A stretch of DNA of 10,913 bases from an uncultured Streptococcus sp. (GTDB lineage Bacteria > Bacillota > Bacilli > Lactobacillales > Streptococcaceae), in contig CAAEFF010000161.1 of assembly GCA_900755085.1 (NCBI GenBank), forward strand, positions 1 to 10,913, read 5' to 3'. The stretch's first letter is position 1, and each line of letters starts with the position of its first letter. Positions 1-5,870 of this stretch are shown in pieces. Both the position numbers and the translations under genes were made by a program. The notes below the pieces were generated by a model. That model saw only the letters and a list, made by a program, of their open reading frames with translations, was not told the origin of the DNA and ran no database searches.

Positions 1-230
1 ACATCATTAGTTGGAATAACGATTTTAAAATTGAAATGCCTATCTCCACTTTTATATTCGGTGTAGAGTATGGAGGTGGGATGTTTATTCAAATTACTGA
101 AGGAGATGATAAAGGTGTGTATTTTTGGGACAGCAACTTTAGCCTCCCCGTAACTTCTAACGATGAAAATGTTTTTTATATAGCTGATACATTTTCTGAC
201 TTTTTATCCTTAATAACTATCGATAAATAA
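1..230 (+). CDS. SMI1/KNR4-like immunity protein, 3' end only
   Basis: The reading frame is open from the window edge (first full codon at position 3) to TAA at 228-230, so this is the C-terminal part (about 75 residues) of a gene that starts upstream. The internal ATG at 36 is not the start, because coding sequence continues in front of it. The visible part has the pattern of the SMI1/KNR4 fold: a hydrophobic strand, then YGGGMFIQI, then GVYFWD, then FYIADTFSDFLSLI, ending in the usual [IA]-x-[ST]-F-x-[ED]-F-L helix. In bacteria this superfamily is mostly known as immunity proteins that bind and neutralise secreted polymorphic toxins in the cytoplasm. No cognate toxin is in the window. The gene is followed by a terminator-like hairpin at 277-300. 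The family is fairly secure; the specific partner is unknown. Confidence 0.72.
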   Translation, partial: IISWNNDFKIEMPISTFIFGVEYGGGMFIQITEGDDKGVYFWDSNFSLPVTSNDENVFYIADTFSDFLSLITIDK

Positions 231-276
231 TCATATAATTTTATTGAAAATGACATCCAAGTTTCAAAGGTATTGG

Positions 277-311
277 ACCATTCAAATTATTTTGGATGGT
301 TTTCGCGTTTT
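277..311 (+). terminator. Probable terminator after the SMI1/KNR4-like gene
   Basis: ACCATTC (277-283) pairs with GGATGGT (294-300) with one G-T pair and a 10-base loop. An interrupted T-rich tail follows (TTTCGCGTTTT). It is a weaker version of the hairpin at 2090-2116 and belongs to the same duplicated block. Confidence 0.5.
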
Positions 312-317
312 ATGGGT

Positions 318-338
318 GTTTTTGTTATACTAACAACA
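318..338 (+). promoter_or_regulatory. Extended -10 promoter for the small-gene cassette
   Basis: TGTTATACT at 323-331 is an extended -10 element (TGn followed by TATACT at 326-331). No good -35 is seen at 17-bp spacing, which is common for extended -10 promoters in streptococci. It would start a transcript near 338 and read into the small genes from 437 on. An almost identical element lies at 2137-2145. Confidence 0.55.
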
Positions 339-436
339 TACTGATATATTTGACAAGAGAGTGAAATTTAAAAAACTAATGAATCTAGATGGATCTACAA
401 AATATCATTAAATCAAATGAAGGAGTTTTAATTGTT

Positions 437-781
437 ATGAAAGAATTATTACAACAATTAACAGCCGTTTATTCTAAACTAAATTCTTATTACAGTGAAC
501 AATTAGTTGATTCAGAAAAGATATCAGATATTACTGAGGATATTAACGAAGATTTTCAAGATGACTTTGATAATCTTGTCAGTGGAATTCATTTAATAGA
601 AAAACTAGATATGGATACATTGAGTAATGATGACAAGCAATTATACTTAAATGGGATGTTTGATATTTACACTTCGTTACTGAATATTGAGAATTATTTT
701 GCTGATTTGAGGGAAATTCATATACAAGTCTCAAAAAAAATTAGATATCTAAATGGTGAAATCACTAAGAAAGAAGAATAA
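437..781 (+). CDS. Small acidic helical protein, paralogue 1
   Basis: This encodes a protein of 114 residues. I chose the ATG at 437 over the in-frame ATG at 389 because AAGGAG at 420-425 sits 11 bases in front of it, while 389 has no ribosome binding site. The protein is acidic and predicted to be mainly alpha-helical, with no signal peptide, membrane segment or cysteine. It resembles the product of 1172-1576, most clearly near the end: L-x2-GI-x-L-[IL] in the middle, then YLNG...NGEITKKEE against YTTG...SGEITQEEY. The next gene starts one base after the stop codon, so the two are translationally close. I do not recognise a named family. Position next to SMI1/KNR4-like and other small genes suggests an immunity protein or a small helical partner of a secreted toxin, but the sequence alone does not decide this. 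Confidence 0.6.
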   Translation: MKELLQQLTAVYSKLNSYYSEQLVDSEKISDITEDINEDFQDDFDNLVSGIHLIEKLDMDTLSNDDKQLYLNGMFDIYTSLLNIENYFADLREIHIQVSKKIRYLNGEITKKEE

Positions 782-782
782 A

Positions 783-1097
783 ATGACAATTGAGAAAGAA
801 TTGAATAAGGTCTTTGAAAATATTTCATTGATTCAAACAAGTCAATCCGAGGTGAAGTTTCCAGTAGAAGATCTAGGTGACTTTGCAGACTATTTATCAG
901 ACTACATTCCAAATCATGTAGATTGGCTTAAAAAAGGAAATGAAAAGTTAGCAAATTCTATAACACAAAATAAAAAGATAGATAGAGAGGCAATTTCACA
1001 GTTAATAGTGGGTGTAGGCAATCTCGCTTTGGACTTTGAAGAATTGTGTGATATACTACTTAGACTTTCTGACGAAATAGATCGAAGTAGTTCATGA
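783..1097 (+). CDS. Small acidic helical protein, paralogue 2, possibly frameshifted
   Basis: This encodes a protein of 104 residues. ATG at 783 follows the previous stop (779-781) by one base. The purine-rich run AAGAAAGAAG just in front could serve as a weak ribosome binding site; the in-frame ATG at 753 would overlap the previous gene by 29 bases. The protein is helical, and its second half (HVDWLKKG...VGVGNLALDFEELCDILLRLSDEI) follows the same pattern as the middle and C-terminal parts of its two neighbours. It stops at TGA 1095-1097 before the GEIT-x-EE tail they carry. A second frame open at 1081-1167 reads HDERIFGNYLDGLENHEMQE, which resembles the missing tail (HSGEITQEEYLDD in the third paralogue). 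The gene may therefore have lost its C-terminus to a one-base indel near 1081-1095. Function unknown; immunity or toxin-partner role is inferred from context only. Confidence 0.5.
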   Translation: MTIEKELNKVFENISLIQTSQSEVKFPVEDLGDFADYLSDYIPNHVDWLKKGNEKLANSITQNKKIDREAISQLIVGVGNLALDFEELCDILLRLSDEIDRSSS

Positions 1098-1167
1098 TGA
1101 AAGAATTTTTGGAAATTATTTAGATGGATTAGAAAATCATGAAATGCAGGAGCAGGGCGGAGACTAA
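1098..1167 (+). pseudogene. Out-of-frame C-terminal tail of paralogue 2
   Basis: The +1 frame is open from 1081 and ends in TAA at 1165-1167. It reads with a natural protein-like composition (ERIFGNYLDGLENHEMQEQ) and can be lined up with the end of the 1172-1576 product. It has no start signal of its own. It is best explained as the displaced end of the preceding gene after a frameshift. Its last codons also contain GGAG (1159-1162), which serves the next gene. Confidence 0.4.
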
Positions 1168-1171
1168 ATAA

Positions 1172-1576
1172 ATGATTGAAGTAAGCAAACTAATAAGACA
1201 GTATATCGATTTTTTTGAACAACTAAATAGTAATCAACATATGGAGGCTTCTGAATATCTTATTGATTTAAAAGCTTGTGAGAATGAAATAGAAGAATAT
1301 TTGGAGCAATTAAAAAATGGTATTACTTTGTTAGACAAAAAGAAAAATAAGATTTCTTCATCAAAAGATCAAGATTATACAACTGGTTTTGTAGATGTTC
1401 TATTGGCTCTAGATGGATTAGTAGATAGTTTTTCGGAGTTTAAGCAATCGTCAATAAAATTAAATAAGCAATTTATGTATCATAGCGGTGAAATTACTCA
1501 AGAAGAATACCTGGATGATGGTCACTTGAATGTTGAGGTTGTTGATGAAGAAAACGGTGACGCAGGGAATATCTAG
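1172..1576 (+). CDS. Small acidic helical protein, paralogue 3
   Basis: This encodes a protein of 134 residues, with ATG at 1172 preceded by GGCGGAG (ending 1162, 9 bases away). It is strongly acidic and rich in Glu, Lys, Leu and Ile, with no cysteine-rich, membrane or signal segment. It appears to form several helices (about residues 2-25, 30-58, 70-102). It is the longest of three related products here. Shared features with paralogue 1 are a [KS]-x-GI-x-L motif, a G-[FM]-x-D stretch before a long helix, and the C-terminal GEIT-x-[EK]-E motif, after which it has an extra acidic tail (EVVDEENGD). No enzyme motif is visible. Acidic, small, cytosolic and repeated in tandem fits immunity proteins that bind a basic toxin, but the family is not recognised. 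Confidence 0.58.
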   Translation: MIEVSKLIRQYIDFFEQLNSNQHMEASEYLIDLKACENEIEEYLEQLKNGITLLDKKKNKISSSKDQDYTTGFVDVLLALDGLVDSFSEFKQSSIKLNKQFMYHSGEITQEEYLDDGHLNVEVVDEENGDAGNI

Positions 1577-1605
1577 TTCACTCTACAAGCCTAATTATTA
1601 TATAG

Positions 1606-1683
1606 GATTTTTACGGCTGGCATAGTGGAAACTGGAAAACAAGTTTACCAGATAAACGAATTAATATAATGCAAGATTTTTAA
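1606..1683 (+). pseudogene. Probable 3' remnant of a lost gene (25 codons)
   Basis: Directly after an in-frame TAG at 1603-1605, one frame runs 25 codons to TAA at 1681-1683. It reads as a well-formed protein end with two Trp residues: DFYGWHSGNWKTSLPDKR, then INIMQDF. It has no start codon or ribosome binding site near its beginning. I read it as the C-terminal scrap of a deleted gene, conceivably a toxin domain, left between two small immunity-like genes. The toxin idea is inference from context; the family is not identified. Confidence 0.35.
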
Positions 1684-1695
1684 AAGGGTGAAATG

Positions 1696-2028
1696 ATGTC
1701 AGTAGTCTATTCAAAAGTTAAAATGGCAGATAATAATTTTGAAGCCTGTAAATTGATAAGAAACTCTATTGGTTTACCAATTGGTGAAATAAAAAATAAG
1801 ATCCAAAAGGGAGAAGTTTTATTAGAATGTGATTATCTGAATTTAGAGGAATTAATAAAAATGAAGGACCTCTTAGGTATCCTTAAAGCATTAGGTGCTC
1901 AAATATATTTATACAAAGGCAATCACGAGGTAAATATGGACTTCCTTAGTAATACAATTGAGTCTTACAAAGGAATTACTGAGGACAGAGAAAAAATAGA
2001 TGAACTGATGTTTTCTGATGAGGACTAG
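1696..2028 (+). CDS. L7/L12 C-terminal-domain-like small protein
   Basis: This encodes a protein of 110 residues. Two adjacent ATG codons (1693, 1696) follow AAGGGTG (1684-1690); 1696 has the better spacing. Residues 3-66 have the layout of the ribosomal protein bL12 C-terminal domain: a strand (VVYSKVKM), a helix (NNFEACKLIRNSIGLPIGEIKNKIQ), a KGEVLLEC strand, a helix (NLEELIKMKDLLGILKALGA) and a final strand (QIYLYKG). An acidic helical extension follows. It lacks the L12 N-terminal dimerisation domain and hinge, so it is not ribosomal L12 itself. Stand-alone proteins with this fold occur as accessory proteins in Firmicutes; a role as immunity or adaptor protein is only inferred from the neighbours. 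The gene is followed by the terminator at 2090-2125. Confidence 0.55.
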   Translation: MSVVYSKVKMADNNFEACKLIRNSIGLPIGEIKNKIQKGEVLLECDYLNLEELIKMKDLLGILKALGAQIYLYKGNHEVNMDFLSNTIESYKGITEDREKIDELMFSDED

Positions 2029-2089
2029 TTAACTCATAATTCTACACAAATTAATCATCTCTAAATCATATAATAAGTTCTAATAAGAT

Positions 2090-2125
2090 AAACCATCCAA
2101 TTCAAATGGATGGTTTTCACTTTTT
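2090..2125 (+). terminator. Rho-independent terminator closing the small-gene cassette
   Basis: AAACCATCC (2090-2098) pairs perfectly with GGATGGTTT (2108-2116) around a 9-base loop. TCACTTTTT follows. It ends the upstream small genes just in front of the promoter at 2137-2145. Confidence 0.7.
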
Positions 2126-2159
2126 GTACTCGTTTTTGTTATACTTAATATACACTGAT
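2091..2159 (+). repeat. Right copy of terminator-promoter repeat
   Basis: This is the partner of the block at 277-345. Its hairpin stem is perfect, while the left copy has a wobble pair and more mismatches around it. That is compatible with this copy being the functional chromosomal original and the left one a diverged relative carried with the accessory genes (inference). Confidence 0.6.
2132..2152 (+). promoter_or_regulatory. Extended -10 promoter of the metallophosphoesterase gene
   Basis: TGTTATACT at 2137-2145 gives an extended -10 (TATACT at 2140-2145), with a transcript start expected near 2152. That leaves a leader of about 30 bases before the ATG at 2184. No convincing -35 is present. 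It matches the element at 323-331. Confidence 0.6.
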
Positions 2160-2183
2160 TTTTCAATCCAAAAAGGAGTAGTT

Positions 2184-3026
2184 ATGAACCATCGAATCGC
2201 CATTTTATCTGATATCCACGGAGATACGACAGCCCTGGAGGCAGTGATTGCGGATGCGCGTGCTCTAGGCGCGACGGAATACTGGCTTTTAGGGGACATT
2301 TTGCTACCGGGACCTGGACGAGAGGAGCTTTTTGACTTGCTGGATGCGATTCCGATTACAGCTGCTGTTCGAGGAAATTGGGACGATTGTGTCCTAGAGG
2401 CTTTGGATGGCGAGTACGGGCTTGAGGATCCGCAGGAGATCCAGATGCTTCGTCTCACTCAGTACCTCATGGAAGGACTGGATCCTAAGCGGATTGATTG
2501 GCTTCGTTCGCTTCCTCTAATGGAGAAGAAGGAGGTCAACGGCATTCGCTTTTCACTGAGTCACAACTTGCCAGAAAAGAATTATGGTGGGGACTTGCGT
2601 CCAGCAAATGCGACGGAGAACTTTGATCAATTGCTGGATGACCAGACAGATATGGCCATCTACGGGCATGTCCACAAGCAGTTGCTTCGTTATGGCAGTC
2701 AGGGCCAGCAGATTCTTAATCCAGGGACTATTGGCATGCCTTATTTTGACTGGGAACCAATTCAAAACCACAGAGCCCAGTATGCTCTGATCGATGTCGA
2801 AGAAGATGGGGTGACCAACCTGCAATTTCGTAAGGTGGCCTATGACTATGAAGCAGAGCTCCAAGATGCCAAGGACAAAGACCTTCCTTTTATTGAGATG
2901 TACGAAGAATTAAGACGAGAGGATAACTATCGGGGTCATAACAATGAGTTGCTAGCTTCCTTGATTGAGAAATACGGTTATGCCAAAGAAGTAGCTGCCT
3001 ATTTCAATCTTTCCAATGAATCATAG
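2184..3026 (+). CDS. Calcineurin-like metallophosphoesterase (YfcE/MJ0936-type)
   Basis: This encodes a protein of 280 residues. ATG at 2184 has AAGGAG (2173-2178) five bases in front; the longer in-frame reading from 2106 would start inside the terminator and promoter and is not credible. All core motifs of the dimetal phosphoesterase fold are visible in order: D10-x-H12 (LSDIHGD), G37-D38 (LLGDILLPGP), G-N65-W-D (RGNWDD, where many relatives have GNHD or GNCD), H127 (SLSHN), and G-H162-V-H164 followed by LNPGTIGMP. These would bind two metal ions, often Mn, and hydrolyse phosphate esters in the cytosol. The natural substrate cannot be read from sequence. The C-terminal third (from about residue 200) is outside the catalytic core and looks helical. 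The gene stands alone between its own promoter and terminator. Its base composition is clearly higher in GC than the genes to its left, marking the return to core chromosome. Confidence 0.88.
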   Translation: MNHRIAILSDIHGDTTALEAVIADARALGATEYWLLGDILLPGPGREELFDLLDAIPITAAVRGNWDDCVLEALDGEYGLEDPQEIQMLRLTQYLMEGLDPKRIDWLRSLPLMEKKEVNGIRFSLSHNLPEKNYGGDLRPANATENFDQLLDDQTDMAIYGHVHKQLLRYGSQGQQILNPGTIGMPYFDWEPIQNHRAQYALIDVEEDGVTNLQFRKVAYDYEAELQDAKDKDLPFIEMYEELRREDNYRGHNNELLASLIEKYGYAKEVAAYFNLSNES

Positions 3027-3059
3027 GTGGGTCTCTTGTGTATTGTTACTAGAACGAAG

Positions 3060-3089
3060 GAGCAGATCTTCAAATGTCTGCTCTTTTTT
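3060..3089 (+). terminator. Rho-independent terminator after the metallophosphoesterase gene
   Basis: GAGCAGA (3060-3066) pairs with TCTGCTC (3077-3083) around a 10-base loop and is followed by six T residues (3084-3089). Confidence 0.85.
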
Positions 3090-3111
3090 CACAATCTTAG
3101 GCTGTAAAACC

Positions 3112-3147
3112 ATGCAAGCTCTTTCATTTTGTGTTAAAATAGAGGTA
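3112..3147 (+). promoter_or_regulatory. Promoter for nitroreductase-pepV
   Basis: TGTTAAAAT at 3132-3140 is an extended -10 (TAAAAT at 3135-3140). A poor -35 candidate, ATGCAA (3112-3117), lies 17 bases upstream. Its position between a terminator and the gene start supports it. Confidence 0.6.
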
Positions 3148-3172
3148 ATAGAATTAGAAAAGGAAGTTGACT

Positions 3173-3778
3173 ATGAAATTCCTAGAACTCAATAAAAAAC
3201 GCCATGCGATCAAGCATTTCACTGACCAACCGGTCGATCCAAAGGATGTACGGACTGCCATTGAGATCGCAACCTTGGCCCCTAGCGCCCACAATAGCCA
3301 ACCTTGGAAATTTGTAGTCGTTCGTCAAAAAAATGCAGAATTGGCAAAATTAGCCTATGGCCCAAACTACGATCAAGTCATGGAAGCACCTGTGACCATC
3401 GCCCTCTTTACAGATACCGATTTGCAAAAACGGGCTCGCAAGATTGCGCGTGTCGGTGGGGTGAAAAACTTCACAGATGAGCAGTTGCAATACTTTATGC
3501 AAAGTCTTCCTGCTGAGTTTGCACGCTATGATGCCCAACAGACAAGCGATTACTTGGCTTTGAATGCCGGTCTTGTGGCCATGAACTTGGTGTTGGCTTT
3601 GACAGACCAAGGCATTGGAACCAATATTATCTTGGGATTTGATAAAGAAAAAATCAATGAAGTATTGGACATCGAAGAGCGTTTCCGTCCGGAAGTTTTG
3701 ATTACAGTTGGCTATGCGGCTGAAAAAGTAGAGCCAAGCTATCGCTTACCGGTAGATGAAATTATCGAAAAACGCTAA
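3173..3778 (+). CDS. NAD(P)H-dependent FMN nitroreductase family protein
   Basis: This encodes a protein of 201 residues. ATG at 3173 is preceded by AAAGGAAG ending at 3166; the in-frame TTG at 3167 lies too close to that site. The nitroreductase fold is clear: an N-terminal R-x4-F motif (R10, F16 in KRHAIKHF) that contacts the FMN phosphate, the APSAHNSQPWKFVVV segment (residues 36-50) typical of the family, an NAGLVAMNLVLALTDQGIGT helix and loop (131-150), and VLITVGYAAEK near the end. Such proteins are soluble FMN homodimers that reduce nitro compounds, quinones or similar acceptors with NAD(P)H. The residue pattern and length fit the small Lactobacillales group that includes the copper-induced CinD/YtjD of Lactococcus. 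No copper-box operator was recognised upstream, so copper control is not claimed. pepV follows after 36 bases and probably shares its transcript. Confidence 0.88.
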   Translation: MKFLELNKKRHAIKHFTDQPVDPKDVRTAIEIATLAPSAHNSQPWKFVVVRQKNAELAKLAYGPNYDQVMEAPVTIALFTDTDLQKRARKIARVGGVKNFTDEQLQYFMQSLPAEFARYDAQQTSDYLALNAGLVAMNLVLALTDQGIGTNIILGFDKEKINEVLDIEERFRPEVLITVGYAAEKVEPSYRLPVDEIIEKR

Positions 3779-3814
3779 GCTAAAGGGAAAATTAGAAAAC
3801 TCGAGGAGGAATTC

Positions 3815-5221
3815 ATGACAACAGTTGACTTTAAAGCAGAAGTAGAAAAACGTCGCGATGAGATGATGGCTGACCTATACAGCCTCTTGGAAATCAATTC
3901 GGAACGCGATGACAGTAAGGCAGATGCAGAGCATCCTTTTGGACCTGGTCCTGTAAAAGCTCTTGAAAAATTCTTGGAAATTGCCAAACGTGACGGCTAT
4001 GAAACCAAGAATGTGGACAATTATGCCGGTCACTTTACCTTTGGTGAAGGAGAAGAAGAGCTTGGTATTTTTGCCCATATGGACGTCGTGCCTGCAGGTA
4101 GTGGTTGGAAGACAGACCCTTACAAACCTGAAATTATCGATGGCAAGCTCTATGCGCGTGGCTCATCTGATGATAAAGGGCCTACAATGGCTTGCTACTA
4201 TGGTTTGAAGATCATTAAAGACTTAGGACTTCCTGTTTCTAAGCGCGTGCGCTTCGTTGTCGGTACGGATGAAGAATCAGGATGGGGCGACATGGATTAC
4301 TATTTCAAACATGTCGGACTTCCTGAGCCAGATTTTGGCTTCTCTCCAGATGCGGAATTCCCAATTATCAATGGGGAAAAAGGAAACATCACGGAGTACC
4401 TTCATTTTGGAAATGACAACACTGGAAAGGCTAAACTTCACAGCTTTACAGGTGGCCTTCGTGAAAACATGGTGCCAGAATCAGCGACTGCAGTCGTTTC
4501 TGGAGAACTCCCTGATCTTGCTGGTTTCTTAGATGCTTTTGCCAAGGAACACCAGCTCAAGTTTGAAATCTCAACAGTAGATGAAGAAACTTATACCGTT
4601 ACGATCGTTGGAAAATCTGCTCATGGATCCACTCCTGAAGATGGGATCAATGGTGCAACCTACTTAGCGCTTTTGTTGAACCAATTTGATTTTGGTGGCG
4701 CTGCTAAGGCTTACCTTCATGTGACGGCTTCACTTCTTCACGAAGATTTTGCCGGTGAAAAATTAGGGATTGCCCATACAGATGCCAAGATGGGACCGTT
4801 AAGCATGAATGCAGGTGTCTTCCATTTTGATGAAAGCCAAGCAGACAACACCATTGCATTGAACGTGCGCTACCCTCAAGGGACAGATCCTGAAACCATC
4901 AAATCTATCCTTGAAAAGATCGAAGGGGTGGCTACTGTGAGCTTATCAGCCCATGGCCACACGCCTCACTATGTTCCGATGGATGATGAATTGGTCTCTA
5001 CCCTCTTGCGTGTTTATGAAAAACAAACAGGTCTCAAAGGCCACGAACAAGTGATCGGTGGAGGTACCTTTGGTCGCCTCTTGAAACGTGGTGTTGCCTT
5101 CGGTGCCATGTTCCCTGACTATGTCAACACCATGCATCAAGCCAATGAATTCGCAGATGTTGAAGATCTCTATCGTGCAGCAGCTATTTACGCAGAAGCC
5201 ATCTACGAATTAATCAAATAA
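3815..5221 (+). CDS. pepV: Dipeptidase PepV (M20 zinc peptidase)
   Basis: This encodes a protein of 468 residues, the usual length for lactic-acid-bacterial PepV. AGGAGG (3804-3809) lies five bases before the ATG. Metal and catalytic residues of the M20 family are in place: H88 with D90 (AHMDVVPAG), D119 (SSDDKGP, bridging the two zinc ions), the E153-E154 pair (GTDEES; general base and ligand), D179 (SPDAEFP) and H441 (NTMHQANE) near the C-terminus. The lid domain between about residues 190 and 380 includes KSAHGSTPEDG, a typical M20 segment. PepV is a cytosolic dinuclear zinc enzyme that splits a wide range of dipeptides after oligopeptide uptake, supplying amino acids. It lies directly after the nitroreductase with only 36 bases between and ends in a strong terminator. 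No missing residues or frameshifts were seen. Confidence 0.95.
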   Translation: MTTVDFKAEVEKRRDEMMADLYSLLEINSERDDSKADAEHPFGPGPVKALEKFLEIAKRDGYETKNVDNYAGHFTFGEGEEELGIFAHMDVVPAGSGWKTDPYKPEIIDGKLYARGSSDDKGPTMACYYGLKIIKDLGLPVSKRVRFVVGTDEESGWGDMDYYFKHVGLPEPDFGFSPDAEFPIINGEKGNITEYLHFGNDNTGKAKLHSFTGGLRENMVPESATAVVSGELPDLAGFLDAFAKEHQLKFEISTVDEETYTVTIVGKSAHGSTPEDGINGATYLALLLNQFDFGGAAKAYLHVTASLLHEDFAGEKLGIAHTDAKMGPLSMNAGVFHFDESQADNTIALNVRYPQGTDPETIKSILEKIEGVATVSLSAHGHTPHYVPMDDELVSTLLRVYEKQTGLKGHEQVIGGGTFGRLLKRGVAFGAMFPDYVNTMHQANEFADVEDLYRAAAIYAEAIYELIK

Positions 5222-5227
5222 TCCACT

Positions 5228-5256
5228 ACTCGGCCAGGTCTTCTGGCTGAGTTTTT
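5228..5256 (+). terminator. Strong rho-independent terminator after pepV
   Basis: ACTCGGCCAG (5228-5237) pairs with CTGGCTGAGT (5243-5252) with one G-T pair and a 5-base loop (GTCTT), and runs into TTTTT. It begins only seven bases after the pepV stop and ends 17 bases before the next ATG. The genes downstream therefore depend on read-through or on a promoter inside pepV; none was found in the short gap. Confidence 0.85.
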
Positions 5257-5273
5257 CCATAAAAGGAGTTCAT

Positions 5274-5858
5274 ATGTCAAGGATTGAAACCATTAAAGAA
5301 GCTATTATGGCAGACCCTCAAAATAAAGCATATACAGAGAAAGGGATCGAGCCACTCTTTGCAGCACCAAGGACTGCTCGCATCAATATTGTCGGGCAAG
5401 CTCCAGGTATGAAGACTCAGGAAGCGGGACTCTATTGGAAGGATAAGAGTGGTGACCGCCTGCGCGAATGGTTAGGAGTTGACGAAGACACCTTTTACAA
5501 TTCTGGTTTGTTTGCGGTCATTCCCATGGACTTTTATTTCCCAGGGCATGGAAAATCTGGTGACCTTCCCCCTCGCAAAGGTTTTGCGGAAAAGTGGCAT
5601 CCTCAACTTCTTAAGGAGTGTCCGGATATTGAGTTGACCCTTCTGATTGGACAATATGCGCAAGCTTACTACCTTCATGAAAAGGTTAGTGGCAAGGTAA
5701 CTGAACGGGTTCAGCATTTTAAGAACTATTTGCCAACCTATTTTCCACTAGTTCATCCTTCCCCTCGCAATCAAATCTGGATGGCTAAGAATCCTTGGTT
5801 TGAGGCAGAGGTGGTGCCAGAATTGCAAACGTTGGTTCAACAGATCATTCAAAAATAA
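5274..5858 (+). CDS. Uracil-DNA glycosylase-like protein without Fe-S cysteines
   Basis: This encodes a protein of 194 residues, with AAGGAG (5263-5268) five bases before the ATG. Two active-site loops of the uracil-DNA glycosylase superfamily are visible: motif A as GQAPG (41-45, in INIVGQAPGMK) and motif B as HPSPRN (161-166). A conserved-looking central stretch (SGLFAVIPMDFYFPGHGKSGD, about 77-97) corresponds to the substrate-pocket side. In the superfamily these motifs flip out a damaged base, usually uracil, and cut its glycosidic bond. The only cysteine is C116, so the four-cysteine Fe-S cluster of family 4 and 5 enzymes is absent. Motif A also differs from GQDPYH of family 1 Ung. This fits the Fe-S-free UDG-like group; whether it is an active glycosylase is not shown. 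The next gene starts 12 bases after its stop, implying one transcript. Confidence 0.8.
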   Translation: MSRIETIKEAIMADPQNKAYTEKGIEPLFAAPRTARINIVGQAPGMKTQEAGLYWKDKSGDRLREWLGVDEDTFYNSGLFAVIPMDFYFPGHGKSGDLPPRKGFAEKWHPQLLKECPDIELTLLIGQYAQAYYLHEKVSGKVTERVQHFKNYLPTYFPLVHPSPRNQIWMAKNPWFEAEVVPELQTLVQQIIQK

Positions 5859-5870
5859 AGGAGATTGGAG

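Larger units (their letters stand above)
277..345 (+). repeat. Left copy of terminator-promoter repeat
   Basis: Bases 294-345 align without gaps to 2108-2159, with about 40 of 52 positions identical by eye. The shared part includes GGATGGTTTTC, the GTTTTTGTTATACT promoter core and ACTGAT. In front of it both copies have a hairpin with related left arms (ACCATTC here, AACCATCC there). The two copies bracket four small accessory genes. Confidence 0.6.

Noticed and set aside
389..436. Upstream ATG that would lengthen paralogue 1 by 16 residues
   Set aside because: No ribosome binding site precedes 389, whereas AAGGAG at 420-425 serves the ATG at 437. The paralogues also start near the same relative position.
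1..2100. Prophage or IS element as the source of the AT-rich region
   Set aside because: No transposase, integrase or phage structural gene and no clear terminal inverted repeats are visible; the flanking similarity is a terminator-promoter block, not an IS end.
2106..2183. N-terminal extension of the metallophosphoesterase
   Set aside because: It would start inside the terminator stem and run through the promoter; the real start at 2184 has a strong ribosome binding site and begins directly before the DIHGD motif region.
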